Part shown: positions 1 through 8,872 of the stretch, one piece after another | How positions within the stretch are numbered: the first letter of the stretch is position 1 | Layout: every line of letters begins with the position of its first letter | Source of the DNA: Streptomyces sp. MMG1121 | GTDB lineage: Bacteria > Actinomycetota > Actinomycetes > Streptomycetales > Streptomycetaceae | Direction of reading: 5' to 3' | Length of the DNA stretch: 64,000 nt | Assembly (NCBI RefSeq): GCF_001280015.1 | Contig: NZ_LGDV01000118.1 | Span: forward strand, 1-64,000 | Position numbers and translations under genes: made by a program | Notes under the pieces: generated by a model | Seen by the model: the letters and a program-made list of their open reading frames with translations, nothing else | What the model was told of the DNA's origin: nothing | The model's database searches: none

Positions 1-187
1 GAGACGGGGCCGGGGAAACCCCGCCTCCCGGAGGCGGCACCGTGGCTCGGCCGGTGGTGCCGCCGGGTGGCCACGGCGAGTAACGGGGAGTCTCGCCGTT
101 TCGGGGCCGGTCGGGTGGGGCGCGTGGATGCGGGGCGCGCTCCCAGTCGCCGGGTGCCGGGGCGTGCACCACGGGGCGTGAGGGGGG

Positions 188-1135
188 TCATGACACCGGC
201 TCCGTCAGTTCGCGGTCGAGCGGGATCTCGGCCGTGACGGTCACCGCCGCCGGGTCCAGGTCGGCTGGGGTCGGCATCACGCTGCCGGGGAGCTGGACGG
301 CGGCGGCGCCGTGGGCGACGGCGGAGGCGAGGGCCTCGGGACCGCTGCCGCCGGCGATCAGGAAGCCGGCGAGGGAGGAGTCGCCGGCGCCGACGTTGCT
401 GCGGACGTTGTCCACGCGCGCGCGGGCGAACCAGGCGCCCCTGTCCTCCACGAGGAGCTGCCCGTCGGCGCCCAGGCTCGCGAGCACGGCGCGTGCGCCC
501 ATGCCGCGCAACTCCTCGGCCGCCTTCAGGGCGTCACCCACGGTTGCCAGGGGGCGCGCGACGGCTTCCGCGAGCTCTTCGGCGTTCGGCTTCACCACGT
601 CGGGCCGCGCACACAGCGCCTCCAGCAGCGCGCGCCCCGAGGTGTCCAGGGCGATACGTGCGCCTCCGGCGTGCGCCCGCGTGACGACGTCGGCGTACCA
701 CGAGGGCGCGAGCCCCCGGGGCAGGCTGCCGCAGCACGCGATCCAGTCGGCGTCGCGCGACTGGGCGCGCACCGTGTCCAGGAGGAGCTCCTGTTCCTCC
801 GCGGACAGCTCCGGGCCCGGCGCGTTGATCTTGGTGAGCACCCCGTCGGACTCCGCGAGCGCGATGTTGGAGCGGGTGGCGCCGGCGACCGGGACCGGCG
901 CGACCTCGATGCCCTGCGCGTCGAGCAGATCCGCGACGAGCGCCCCCGGCGCACCGCCCAGGGGCAGGACGGCGACCGTGCGCCGTCCGGCGGCGGCGAC
1001 GGCGCGCGAGACGTTCACGCCCTTGCCGCCCGGGTCCATGCGTTCGCCGGTGGCGCGGATGACCTCGCCGCGTTCCAGGGTGGGGACCTCGTAGGTGCGG
1101 TCGAGGGAGGGGTTGGGGGTGACGGTGAGGATCAT
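188..1135 (-). CDS. fruK: 1-phosphofructokinase (PfkB family)
   Basis: A 315-residue PfkB-family sugar kinase expected to phosphorylate fructose 1-phosphate to fructose 1,6-bisphosphate in the cytoplasm after PTS uptake of fructose. The N-terminal 1-phosphofructokinase signature (ILTVTPNPSLDRTYEV), the glycine-rich GGKGVNVSRA motif near residue 37 and the C-terminal GAGDSSLAGF motif with the catalytic Asp are all visible, and the length is normal. Its ATG overlaps the stop of the upstream DeoR regulator by four bases (ATGA), so the two are translationally coupled as fruR-fruK. The fructose PTS permease gene would be expected next, beyond position 1. Confidence 0.93.
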   Translation of the reverse strand: MILTVTPNPSLDRTYEVPTLERGEVIRATGERMDPGGKGVNVSRAVAAAGRRTVAVLPLGGAPGALVADLLDAQGIEVAPVPVAGATRSNIALAESDGVLTKINAPGPELSAEEQELLLDTVRAQSRDADWIACCGSLPRGLAPSWYADVVTRAHAGGARIALDTSGRALLEALCARPDVVKPNAEELAEAVARPLATVGDALKAAEELRGMGARAVLASLGADGQLLVEDRGAWFARARVDNVRSNVGAGDSSLAGFLIAGGSGPEALASAVAHGAAAVQLPGSVMPTPADLDPAAVTVTAEIPLDRELTEPVS

Positions 1136-1893
1136 GCGCGCACTACTTCCGTGCCGCCGCGTTCGATGGCGGCGGAGTCTTCCGGGCTCAGCCCGCTGTC
1201 GGTGATCAGCAGGTCCACGTCGCTCAGGTCGCCGAAGCGGGCGAAGTGCTCCTGGCCGTACTTGGCGGAGTCGGCCAGCAGCACCACGCGGCGGGCGGCG
1301 GCGACGGCGGCCCGCTTGACCGCGGCCTCGGCGAGGTCGGGGGTGGTCAGACCGTGCTCGGCGGAGAAGCCGTTGGCCGCCACGAACAGCACGTCCGCCC
1401 GGATCTCGCCGTATGCGCGCAGCGCCCAGGCGTCCACGGCGGCGCGCGTGCGGTGCCGTACGCGCCCCCCGACCAGATGGAGCTGGATACCGGGGTGGTC
1501 GGCGAGGCGGGCGGCGATGGGCAGGCTGTGCGTGACGACCGTGAGGGAGGACTCCAGCGGGATCGCGGCGGCGACCCGCGCGACCGTCGTACCCGCGTCG
1601 AGGATCATCGTGCCCTCGGTCGGCAGTTCGGCGAGGGCGGCCTTGGCGATGCGGTCCTTCTCGTCGGCGGCGGTGGACTCGCGTTCGGCGAGGTCCGGTT
1701 CGAAGTCGAGGCGGCCGGCCGGGATGGCGCCGCCGTGCACCCGGCGGACGAGACCGGCGCGGTCGAGGGCCTTCAGGTCACGGCGAATGGTTTCCGCAGT
1801 GACCTGGAACTCCTCGGCGAGCGACAGCACGTCCACCCGGCCGCCGTCACGGGCGATCCGGAGGATCTCCTGCTGCCGTTCCGGTGCGTACAT
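1132..1893 (-). CDS. fruR: DeoR-family regulator of the fructose operon
   Basis: A 253-residue DeoR-type repressor. Residues about 5-60 form the winged HTH (ERQQEILRIARDGGRVDVLS followed by FQVTAETIRRDLKALDRAGL), and the rest is the sugar-phosphate sensor domain with the DAGTTVARVA phosphate-binding loop. The ATG at 1893 is chosen because the HTH begins right after it and GGAGG lies about nine bases upstream; the longer reading frame upstream has no family similarity. It overlaps fruK by four bases, so it probably senses fructose 1-phosphate and controls fructose uptake and phosphorylation. The symbol rests on family and context only. Confidence 0.88.
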   Translation of the reverse strand: MYAPERQQEILRIARDGGRVDVLSLAEEFQVTAETIRRDLKALDRAGLVRRVHGGAIPAGRLDFEPDLAERESTAADEKDRIAKAALAELPTEGTMILDAGTTVARVAAAIPLESSLTVVTHSLPIAARLADHPGIQLHLVGGRVRHRTRAAVDAWALRAYGEIRADVLFVAANGFSAEHGLTTPDLAEAAVKRAAVAAARRVVLLADSAKYGQEHFARFGDLSDVDLLITDSGLSPEDSAAIERGGTEVVRA

Positions 1894-1914
1894 TCCGCTC
1901 GCCTCCACCTGCTG

Positions 1915-1934
1915 CGATCGACTCGATCGAATCG
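1915..1934. promoter_or_regulatory. Candidate operator upstream of the DeoR regulator
   Basis: Just upstream of the DeoR start lies a run of CGATCG/GATCGA half-sites (CGATCGACTCGATCGAATCG). DeoR-family proteins often bind such repeated sites to autoregulate. Placement is suggestive; binding is inferred. Confidence 0.35.
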
Positions 1935-2106
1935 TTGTCCGGTCGCCCCCGGATACCTCCGGATGCCTCCCGCCGCTTCCGACCACTTCCGGATCATGCC
2001 CGAACGTGTGGTTTCAGTGCGAGGCTACGTCCGAATTTCCGGAAAGTAAACAGGTTCAGACTTCAATCGGGCATGAACGGACTTCCGGCTCTGCCGGGAC
2101 GACAGA

Positions 2107-2137
2107 AAGGCCCGGCACCTGTTCGGTGCCGGGCCTT
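2107..2137 (-). terminator. Rho-independent terminator of the MFS gene
   Basis: A perfect 13-bp inverted repeat (AAGGCCCGGCACC / GGTGCCGGGCCTT) with a 5-nt loop lies 14 bases past the stop of the leftward MFS exporter gene. On the minus strand it is followed by a TTTCTGTC tract. It would separate the exporter from fruR-fruK. Confidence 0.85.
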
Positions 2138-2150
2138 GCGTCCTGCCTGG

Positions 2151-3815
2151 TCAGGACACCAGCTCGGGCTCCTTCTCCGGCGCCGGCAGTTCCTCGTCCG
2201 CCGCACCCTCCACATGCTGGGCCGGCCGCTTGGGCAGGGCGGACATCAGCAGGAAGATCGCGCCCATGACCCCGGCGACCCACCACAGCGCGTGCTGGAA
2301 TGCGTGCACGAAGGCCGGGCCGACCTGGGCCGGAGCCAGCCGGTCGCCGATCTCGCCGAAGAACACCACCGAAACGAGCCCCAGCCCGAGCGCGTTGCCC
2401 ATCTGCTGCACGGTGTTGATCAGCCCGGACGCGGAACCGGCGTGCTCGCGCGGCACCTCCGAGAGCACCGCGTCCGTCAGCGGGGCGACGATCAGCCCCA
2501 TGCCGGCACCCATCACGACCAGCGGCAGGGCCATCTGCCAGGAGGCGATGGCGAGGCCGTAGTGGTGGGCCTCCCACAGGTAGACCAGCACACCCGCGCC
2601 CATCACCAGCGCGCCCGACTGGAGCACCTTGCGGCCGAAGCGCGGGACCAGCTTCTGCACCGACATCCCGGCGGCCACGGACACCGCGATCGAGAACGGC
2701 ACCCCGGTCAGCCCCGCGCGCAGCGGGCTCCAGCCCAGACCGATCTGCATGTACAGCGTCCAGACCAGGAAGAAGATGCCGAGCGCGACACCGAAGACGG
2801 TCTGTACGGCGATGCCGGCGGCGAAGCTCTTCACCCGGAACAGGGACAGCTCGACCAGCGGAGAGCCGTCGCGGGCCGCCTTGCGCCGCTCGTACGCCAC
2901 CAGCGCCGCGAACACGACGAGCGCGCCCGCCATCGAGACGTACCCCCACAGCGGCCAGCCCAGCTCGCGGCCGCGGGTGAGCGGGTAGAGCAGCATCAGC
3001 AGGCCCAGCGAGACCAGGGCGACGCCGACGAGGTCCAGCTTCAGCGCCTTGGGGGCCTTGGACTCGGTGATGAAGCGGCGGCCGAGCAGCCAGGCCATGA
3101 CGCCGACCGGCAGGTTGATGAGGAAGATGGGGCGCCATTCGAGGCCGAACAGGTTCCACTCCGTCAGCAGCGCGCCGAGCAGCGGGCCGGAGACCGCGCC
3201 CAGGCCGACGATCGCGCCGAACAGGCCGAAGACCTTGCCGCGCTCGTGGGCCGGGAAGGTGGCGTGCACGATCGACAGCACCTGCGGCACCATCATCGCC
3301 GCCATGCCGCCCTGCAGTATGCGGGAGGCGACCAGCATCTCCGGGTTCACCGCGAAACCACACAGCGCGGAGGCGAGCGTGAAGCCGCCGATGCCGAGCA
3401 GGAAGAGCCGCCTGCGGCCGTGGATGTCGCCGAGCCGGCCGCCGGTGATCAGGCCGGCGGCGAAGGCGAGGGCGTAACCGGCGGTGATCCACTGGATCTG
3501 GCTGACCGAGGCGCCGGCGTCCCGCTGGATGGACGGGATGGCGATGTTGACGATCGTCACGTCCACCAGGTCCATGAAGGCCGCGGTCATGACGATCGCC
3601 AGGGCCAGCCAGCGAGTGCGGTCGGATGAAGGTCCGGGAAGCGGCGCGGGGGCTGCCGTACGGATCGGGGTACGGGATGCCGCGGCGTCCCGGTCCCGGC
3701 CGGACGTCGGCTGCGGCTCGGTGTCGCGCGTCTGCGGCTCGGCGCGCCCCGCGCTGGAGCCCGTGGTGGATACGGTCCCGCGCCCGTCGGCGGCGTTGCG
3801 GTCGTTCGAGGTCAT
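2151..3815 (-). CDS. DHA2-type MFS drug efflux transporter
   Basis: A 554-residue exporter of the 14-TM DHA2 (EmrB/QacA-like) group. After a hydrophilic N-terminus of about 65 residues comes TM1 (LALAIVMTAAFMDLVDVTIV, with the D..VTIVNIA motif), then motif A (GGRLGDIHGRRRLFLLG) and the antiporter motif C region (GLGAVSGPLLGALL). It probably exports drugs or metabolites by proton antiport at the membrane. It is divergent from a WYL regulator only about 60 bases away, which suggests local control by that protein. The ATG at 3815 is the first in frame after the divergent promoter. Confidence 0.87.
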   Translation of the reverse strand: MTSNDRNAADGRGTVSTTGSSAGRAEPQTRDTEPQPTSGRDRDAAASRTPIRTAAPAPLPGPSSDRTRWLALAIVMTAAFMDLVDVTIVNIAIPSIQRDAGASVSQIQWITAGYALAFAAGLITGGRLGDIHGRRRLFLLGIGGFTLASALCGFAVNPEMLVASRILQGGMAAMMVPQVLSIVHATFPAHERGKVFGLFGAIVGLGAVSGPLLGALLTEWNLFGLEWRPIFLINLPVGVMAWLLGRRFITESKAPKALKLDLVGVALVSLGLLMLLYPLTRGRELGWPLWGYVSMAGALVVFAALVAYERRKAARDGSPLVELSLFRVKSFAAGIAVQTVFGVALGIFFLVWTLYMQIGLGWSPLRAGLTGVPFSIAVSVAAGMSVQKLVPRFGRKVLQSGALVMGAGVLVYLWEAHHYGLAIASWQMALPLVVMGAGMGLIVAPLTDAVLSEVPREHAGSASGLINTVQQMGNALGLGLVSVVFFGEIGDRLAPAQVGPAFVHAFQHALWWVAGVMGAIFLLMSALPKRPAQHVEGAADEELPAPEKEPELVS

Positions 3816-3877
3816 GACGTGAACCTACGTCCCCATTAGGTCAGATCGTGTCCTAGTCGTACGGCATGCTCGTATGC

Positions 3878-4861
3878 ATGACTACCGACACACCGGCTCG
3901 GCTGCTGCAGTTGCTGTCGCTTCTCCAGACTCCGCGCGAGTGGCCCGGCGGTGAGCTGGCCGAACGGCTCAGGGTGTCCCGCCGTACCGTGCGGCGGGAC
4001 ATCGACCGGCTGCGGGAGCTGGGCTATCCGGTACAGGCCACGAAGGGCGCGGACGGCGGATACCGGCTGGTCGCGGGCAAGGCGATGCCTCCGCTGGTGC
4101 TGGACGACGAGGAGGCGGTGGCGATCGCGGTGGGGCTGCGGGCCGGTGCCGGACACGCGGTGGCGGGCGTGGACGAGGCGTCGGTACGGGCCCTGGCCAA
4201 GCTGGAACAGGTGCTGCCGGCCCGGCTGCGGCACCGGGTGTCCACGCTGCAGGCCGCGACCACCCCGCTGACCAGCGGGGACGGGGCGAGCATCGCGCCC
4301 GAGACGCTGACCGTGATGGCCTCGACGGTGGCGGGGCACGAGCGGCTGCGGTTCGCGTACCGGGACAAGGAGGGCGACGAGTCGCGCCGGCTGACCGAGC
4401 CGCACCGGCTGGTGTCGACGGGACGGCGGTGGTACCTGGTCGCCTACGACCTCGACCGCGCCGACTGGCGTACGTTCCGGGTGGACCGGGTGAGCGAGCC
4501 GTTCGCGACCGGGGTGCGGTTCGCGCCGCGGGAGTTGCCGGCGGGGGACGCCGCCGAGTATCTGCGGCAGTCCATCCACCGGCGGCAGGAGACGTACGAG
4601 TTCACGGTGCGCTTCGCCGCACCGGCCGAGCGGGTCTCCGCGCACGTGCCGGCGTGGCTCGGGGTGCCGGAGGACGACGGGGAGGGCGGCTGCGTCCTGA
4701 GGGGCACGTCCGGCGATCCGGTGGAGTGGCTGGCGGTACGGCTGGCGATGGCCGGGGTGGAGTTCACGGTACGGGAGCCGGGCGAACTCGTGGAGTGTGT
4801 ACGGGAGTTGGGGAGCCGGCTGAGCCGGGCGGGGGGCGTGCGGCCGTCCGACGGAACCTGA
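3878..4861 (+). CDS. WYL-domain transcriptional regulator
   Basis: A 327-residue HTH_11/WYL regulator. The N-terminal winged HTH (residues about 5-60, LAERLRVSRRTVRRDIDRLR) is followed by a YafY-like linker and a WYL domain (FAYRDKEGDESRRLTEPHRL, then GRRWYLVAYDLDRADWRTFRVDRV, where the Trp-Tyr-Leu triad is visible). WYL domains sense small molecules or nucleic acids. It is divergently transcribed from the DHA2 exporter at 2151-3815, its likely target. The ATG at 3878 opens directly into the HTH; an upstream ATG at 3866 adds four residues. No strong RBS is visible, so the message may be leaderless or nearly so. Confidence 0.85.
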   Translation: MTTDTPARLLQLLSLLQTPREWPGGELAERLRVSRRTVRRDIDRLRELGYPVQATKGADGGYRLVAGKAMPPLVLDDEEAVAIAVGLRAGAGHAVAGVDEASVRALAKLEQVLPARLRHRVSTLQAATTPLTSGDGASIAPETLTVMASTVAGHERLRFAYRDKEGDESRRLTEPHRLVSTGRRWYLVAYDLDRADWRTFRVDRVSEPFATGVRFAPRELPAGDAAEYLRQSIHRRQETYEFTVRFAAPAERVSAHVPAWLGVPEDDGEGGCVLRGTSGDPVEWLAVRLAMAGVEFTVREPGELVECVRELGSRLSRAGGVRPSDGT

Positions 4862-4987
4862 CCGGAGCCTGACTGGAACCCGCCCCCAGGACCCCGCCGC
4901 CAGTACCCCGCACCGGGACGCGTCTCCCGGATCGACCCTGCCCCCGGACCCCCTGCCGGACCCCGGAACCGGATCCCGCGGGACGGT

Positions 4988-5683
4988 CTAGTCCTCCCCG
5001 CCCCAGGCGAAGCCGCGCAGGGCCCCGAGATTGCGCAGGGCCAGGGCCGCCGGGCCCTGCGGGCCGGTGGGCGGCTCGGAGGTGGCGGCCCAGGACTCCA
5101 CGGCCACGCGGACGGCCGCACCGGCGACGGCCGCGGCGAAGCGGAGGGCAGGGGTGACCGGGCGGGGCCCGGCGGGCACCGGGCCGGCTCCGAGGGCCTC
5201 CCCCCGCGTCGCGAGGATCTCGCCCAGCGTCGTCTCCGATGCCTGGCACACCTCGGCCCAGACCTTGCGCAGGGCCGGGCTGGTGTCGGCCAGGCGGATG
5301 AGGGTGCGGACCCACTCCCAGGACGCCGCCGAGACGCCGATGCCGGGGGTGAGGGTGTGCTGGACGGCGTGTTCCAGCGCCTCCGGGACGCCGAGGTGGG
5401 CCGGGGCCGCGCGGACCGCTTCCGCCCAGCGCTGGGCGCCGGCGGCGTAGAGCGGGGCGACCGCTTCCTCCTTGGTGGCGAAGTAGCGGTAGAAGGTACG
5501 GGGCGCGATGCCCGCGGCCTGGGCGATGTCCTCGGCGCGGGTCGCCCGCAGGCCACGGCGGACGAACAGGCCGCCCGCCGCCCGGGCGATCTCCATCCGG
5601 GTCTCGGCCTTCCTGCGTTCGGTCAGCGAGACCGGTGCGGAGGCGGAAAACGGCTGGTCAGCGGCGCTGGGGGTGGTGCTCAT
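4988..5683 (-). CDS. TetR-family transcriptional regulator
   Basis: A 231-residue TetR repressor. The HTH lies at residues about 23-70 (RMEIARAAGGLFVRRGLRATRAEDIAQAAGIAPRTFYRYF, split here for reading), followed by an alanine-rich helical ligand-binding domain with no recognisable specificity. It converges on the WYL gene across about 125 bases and lies downstream of hrdD on the same strand, separated by a 745-base gap. No target is evident; a nearby transporter is possible. Confidence 0.85.
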   Translation of the reverse strand: MSTTPSAADQPFSASAPVSLTERRKAETRMEIARAAGGLFVRRGLRATRAEDIAQAAGIAPRTFYRYFATKEEAVAPLYAAGAQRWAEAVRAAPAHLGVPEALEHAVQHTLTPGIGVSAASWEWVRTLIRLADTSPALRKVWAEVCQASETTLGEILATRGEALGAGPVPAGPRPVTPALRFAAAVAGAAVRVAVESWAATSEPPTGPQGPAALALRNLGALRGFAWGGED

Positions 5684-6429
5684 CCGGGCAGGCTATGCCC
5701 ATGTGGCAGAATCTGCCATCCGGCGGTCCACCCCGGGGTTCAGGTACGGGGTGGGCCGCCGTTCCAGCACCTCCCGGGCGCGGCGATCGCGCCTGCGGTC
5801 CCGCCGGCCGGGCAACGGCTCACGGCCCGGCCGTAGTTGGCCGAACCAGCCCTCGACGACGGCCTCCGTACGGCTGGACGGCCACGGCGCCGTGCGCCCG
5901 TGCACAGGCCGTCCGGGGCACACAACAGGCCTGTCACGTGCGGGAGTTACGGTCCGGCCGCGTGGACATGAGAGAGCCGGGCTCCGGCACCCGGGGGGGA
6001 TGGGTGCCGAAGCCCGGCCTTGGGAGGTCCCGGCGCCGGGGGGGATAGTGCGTCGGGACGTGGCTCACGTGGGGACGGCCGGCGGTGCGATGGTCGCCGT
6101 GCGGTGCGGCTGTGGTGTGGTGCCGTGCGGTGTCAGGTTCGGTGTCAGGTGCGGAGCGGATGCACTGTGTCGCGGTGCTGTGGGGAGTGCGGTCGCGGTT
6201 CGCGGGGCACGCATGGGTTGTTCCCGCGGGCCCGGGCGTTGAAGCGATCGGACTACGCCATGTTTGCGCCGTCTTTCGCCACCGGCGTGCGCGGCCCCGG
6301 GCAGCGCACGCCCCACAACGACGCACACCAGGCGCAGCCGCGTCCCCAGCCCCGTACGCCCACGCAACCGCGCCCCCTTCCCCGCCTTCCCTGCTCCTGC
6401 AAGCCGGTACGCCGCCGCCCCCGCATCCC
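5684..6429. other. 745-bp intergenic region between TetR gene and hrdD
   Basis: No reading frame here has convincing coding character. The region carries a strong hairpin at 5976-6018 and, around 6085-6175, a G/T-rich stretch with repeated GTGCGGTG and GGTGTCAGGT words. It could hold the 3' UTR of hrdD or a small RNA, but nothing more specific can be supported. Confidence 0.4.
5976..6018 (-). terminator. Strong GC-rich hairpin downstream of hrdD
   Basis: Two 17-nt arms (GCCGGGCTCCGGCACCC and GGGTGCCGAAGCCCGGC, one mismatch) with a 9-nt loop. It lies about 410 bases past the hrdD stop and about 290 bases before the next leftward gene. It looks like an intrinsic terminator, but its distance from hrdD suggests either a long 3' UTR or an unseen small transcript ending here. 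Confidence 0.6.
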
Positions 6430-7428
6430 TTACGCCGCCGCGTCGAACCCGGTGTCCCGCGCCAGCTTCTTCAGCTCCAGCAGTGCGTGCTTCTCGATCT
6501 GGCGGATCCGCTCGCGGGTCAGACCGTGCTCCTTGCCGACCTCCGTCAGGGTCCGCTCGCGGCCGTCCTCGATGCCGTAACGCATCTTGATGATGGAGGC
6601 CGTGCGCTGGTCCAGACGGCCGATCAGGTCGTCCAGTTCCTCGCTGCGCAGCAGCGTCATGACGGACTGCTCGGGAGAGACCGCCGAGGTGTCCTCCAGG
6701 AGGTCGCCGAACTGGGTGTCGCCCTCGTCGTCCACCGCCATGTTCAGCGAGACCGGGTCGCGGGCCCAGTCGAGGACGTCGGTGACACGCTCCGGTGTCG
6801 AGCCCAGCTCCGCGGCGATCTCCGCGGGCTCCGGGTCGCGGCCGTTCTCGCGGTTGAACTCACGCTGGACGCGGCGGATACGGCCCAGCTCCTCCACCAG
6901 GTGGACGGGGAGCCGGATCGTGCGGGACTGGTCGGCGATGGAGCGGGTGATGGCCTGACGGATCCACCAGGTGGCGTACGTCGAGAACTTGAAGCCCTTG
7001 CGGTAGTCGAACTTCTCCACCGCGCGCACCAGGCCGGCGTTGCCCTCCTGGATCAGGTCCAGCAGGGGCAGGCCACTGCGCGGGTAGCGCCGGGCCACGG
7101 CGACGACCAGGCGGAGGTTGGAGCGGATGAAGACGTCCTTGGCCCGCTCGCCGGCGGTCACCAGCGCTTCCAGCTCCTCACGGGTGGCATCCGACGCGGA
7201 CTCCTCCTCGCCGTCGAGGACCTGCCGCGCGAAGACACCCGCCTCGATGGTCTGGGACAGCTCGACCTCCTTCGCGGCGTCGAGCAGTGGCGTGCGCGCG
7301 ATCTCGTCGAGGTACATACCGACCAGGTCACGGTCGGCGATCTCGCCGCCATGTGCGCGAAGCCTGCTTGCCGAGTCGGCCGTCTCGCCGGAGGCGGACT
7401 GACGACGGGCGACGGCACGGGTTGCCAT
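6430..7428 (-). CDS. hrdD: Principal-like sigma-70 factor HrdD
   Basis: A 332-residue RNA polymerase sigma factor of the group 2 Hrd type, directing transcription initiation. Region 1.2 (DLVGMYLDEIARTPLLDA), the highly conserved region 2 (DLIQEGNAGLVRAVEKFDYR and FSTYATWWIRQAITRSI), region 3 and region 4.2 (LTEVGKEHGLTRERIRQIEK) are all intact. There is no long acidic N-terminal region 1.1, which distinguishes it from the essential HrdB. The ATG at 7428 is preceded by AAGGGAG at good spacing, and the length agrees with HrdD as I remember it. A SigR-type promoter lies about 100 bases upstream, as is known for hrdD in S. coelicolor. Confidence 0.93.
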   Translation of the reverse strand: MATRAVARRQSASGETADSASRLRAHGGEIADRDLVGMYLDEIARTPLLDAAKEVELSQTIEAGVFARQVLDGEEESASDATREELEALVTAGERAKDVFIRSNLRLVVAVARRYPRSGLPLLDLIQEGNAGLVRAVEKFDYRKGFKFSTYATWWIRQAITRSIADQSRTIRLPVHLVEELGRIRRVQREFNRENGRDPEPAEIAAELGSTPERVTDVLDWARDPVSLNMAVDDEGDTQFGDLLEDTSAVSPEQSVMTLLRSEELDDLIGRLDQRTASIIKMRYGIEDGRERTLTEVGKEHGLTRERIRQIEKHALLELKKLARDTGFDAAA

Positions 7429-7526
7429 GCGTGCTCCCTTGCGTTGGGGCGGTGGTCCTGGTGGGCGCTCAGCACTCCGGGGACTGTGGGGGAACTCTCC
7501 TCGTGTGCCCTGCATCCGATGGAAAC

Positions 7527-7553
7527 AACGACTGGAATCCGGACAGAATTCCC
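7527..7553 (-). promoter_or_regulatory. SigR (thiol stress) promoter of hrdD
   Basis: On the minus strand the sequence reads GGGAAT (7553-7548), exactly 18 bases, then GTT (7529-7527). This matches the SigR consensus GGAAT-N18-GTT. S. coelicolor hrdD is an established SigR target, so disulfide stress should induce this gene. Confidence 0.85.
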
Positions 7554-7563
7554 AACCTGCCCC

Positions 7564-7779
7564 TCAATTTTTCTGATCATGCAGTACCCTGTTGCGCCGC
7601 ACGGGCGTCAGGGCGCCGCAGAACGTACAGAGCTGCAGGTCAGGCTGGGAGTCGAGGGAGATCTCGACCGCCTCGCAGCGGTCCAAGACCGCAATCGCCC
7701 TGTCCGTGAGACGGCCCTCACATGCGACACCGCGACCACCTTCACTTCGGGAGAGCGCCGCCCTTGGCCACCCTCCCAC
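7564..7779 (-). CDS. Possible small CxxC protein
   Basis: A 71-codon frame upstream of the hrdD promoter. Its central part (LTDRAIAVLDRCEAVEISLD) and a following LCTFCGALTPV segment with a CxxC pair look protein-like. The start is unclear: the ATG at 7779 gives a basic, low-complexity beginning and no clear RBS is seen. I do not recognise a family. It could be a real small metal-binding protein or chance coding potential. Confidence 0.35.
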   Translation of the reverse strand: MGGWPRAALSRSEGGRGVACEGRLTDRAIAVLDRCEAVEISLDSQPDLQLCTFCGALTPVRRNRVLHDQKN

Positions 7780-7889
7780 CCGGAAGACGGCCCGTGCCGG
7801 CCGATGGTTGCCACGGAAACCGAATCACAACAAAACCAGGGGTACGCCACATGCGGCCCTTACCGGGCGAAGGTCGCGCACGTCACTCC

Positions 7890-8768
7890 TCAGCCGAACT
7901 GCACCGACCGCTTCGCCATGCCCATCCAGAACCCGTCGATCACGGACCTCTGCGCGTCCAGCTCGCCGCCCGCCTCGGCCGCGCCCATGGTGACGAAGAG
8001 CGGGGCGAAGTGTTCGGTGCGCGGGTGGGCGTAGCGGCCGGCCGGGGCCTTGTCCAGGAAGTCCAGCAGGGCGTCCCAGTCCCGGGCCTCCAGGGCGGCA
8101 CGGCCCCAGTCGTCGAACTCGGAGGACCAGCTGGGCACGCCCCCGCCCGTGTACCGCAGGGCGGCGAGGTTGTGGGTGAAGAAGCCGGAACCGACGATCA
8201 GCACCCCCTCGTCCCGCAAGGGGGCGAGCTTGCGGCCGATGTCCATCAGGCGGACCGGGTCGAGGGTGGGCAGGGAGATCTGCAGGACGGGGATGTCGGC
8301 GGCCGGGTACATCTCGACGAGCGGGACGTAGGCACCGTGGTCGAGGCCGCGGTCGGGGATGTCCTGGACGGGGATGCCGGGGGCGCGCAGCAGCTTGCGC
8401 ACGGACTCGGCGAGCCCGGGGGCGCCGGGGGCGTCGTACCGGACCCGGTAGTAGTGCTCGGGGAAGCCCCAGAAGTCGTGGACGAGCGGGACCGTACGCA
8501 CGGCACCCAGCGCGAGCGGGGCCTCCTCCCAGTGGGCGGAGACCATGAGAATCGCCTTCGGGCGGGGCAGGCCGGCGGACCAGGCTGCGAGCTGGCCGGG
8601 CCAGACGGGGTCGTCGGCGAGGGGAGGCGCGCCATGGCTGAGATAGAGGGCGGGCATACGCCCCTCCGGCGTGCCCTCCACGCGCGTGCCCTCCGCCGGC
8701 ACGCGCTCCTGCGGGACGCGTTCCCGCGTTCCAGGGGGCATGGCAGGCATGGCGGACGCAGTGGACAT
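7890..8768 (-). CDS. LigB-type extradiol dioxygenase (DODA-like)
   Basis: A 292-residue class III extradiol ring-cleavage dioxygenase family protein, related to plant 4,5-DOPA dioxygenase and E. coli YgiD. Candidate metal ligands are visible in YLSHGAPPLADD (about residue 45), VSAHWEEAP, LDHGAYVPL and the late RTEHFAPLF segment. It would open a catecholic ring using non-haem Fe or Zn; the natural substrate is unknown. The start at 8768 follows GGGGAG. It is divergent from a MarR gene with palindromic sites between them, suggesting induction by a phenolic compound. Confidence 0.87.
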   Translation of the reverse strand: MSTASAMPAMPPGTRERVPQERVPAEGTRVEGTPEGRMPALYLSHGAPPLADDPVWPGQLAAWSAGLPRPKAILMVSAHWEEAPLALGAVRTVPLVHDFWGFPEHYYRVRYDAPGAPGLAESVRKLLRAPGIPVQDIPDRGLDHGAYVPLVEMYPAADIPVLQISLPTLDPVRLMDIGRKLAPLRDEGVLIVGSGFFTHNLAALRYTGGGVPSWSSEFDDWGRAALEARDWDALLDFLDKAPAGRYAHPRTEHFAPLFVTMGAAEAGGELDAQRSVIDGFWMGMAKRSVQFG

Positions 8769-8798
8769 GGCGGTGGCTCCCCACGGATACTTTGCTTT

Positions 8799-8842
8799 AA
8801 CTCTCAAGTTCTATGCAGAGACTACGCCCGACTTGTTCAAGT
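8799..8842. promoter_or_regulatory. Candidate MarR operators in a divergent promoter
   Basis: Between the dioxygenase and MarR genes lies a perfect palindrome ACTTGTTCAAGT (8831-8842) and a related imperfect one AACTCTCAAGTT (8799-8810). Both share the CAAGTT half-site, typical of MarR-type autoregulatory operators. Confidence 0.55.
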
Positions 8843-8872
8843 TTCAAGGAGACGGCTCGTACAGTGGGAGAC

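Noticed and set aside
311..2269. Long plus-strand frame across fruK and fruR
   Set aside because: Opposite two well-supported genes with family motifs; no motif of its own.
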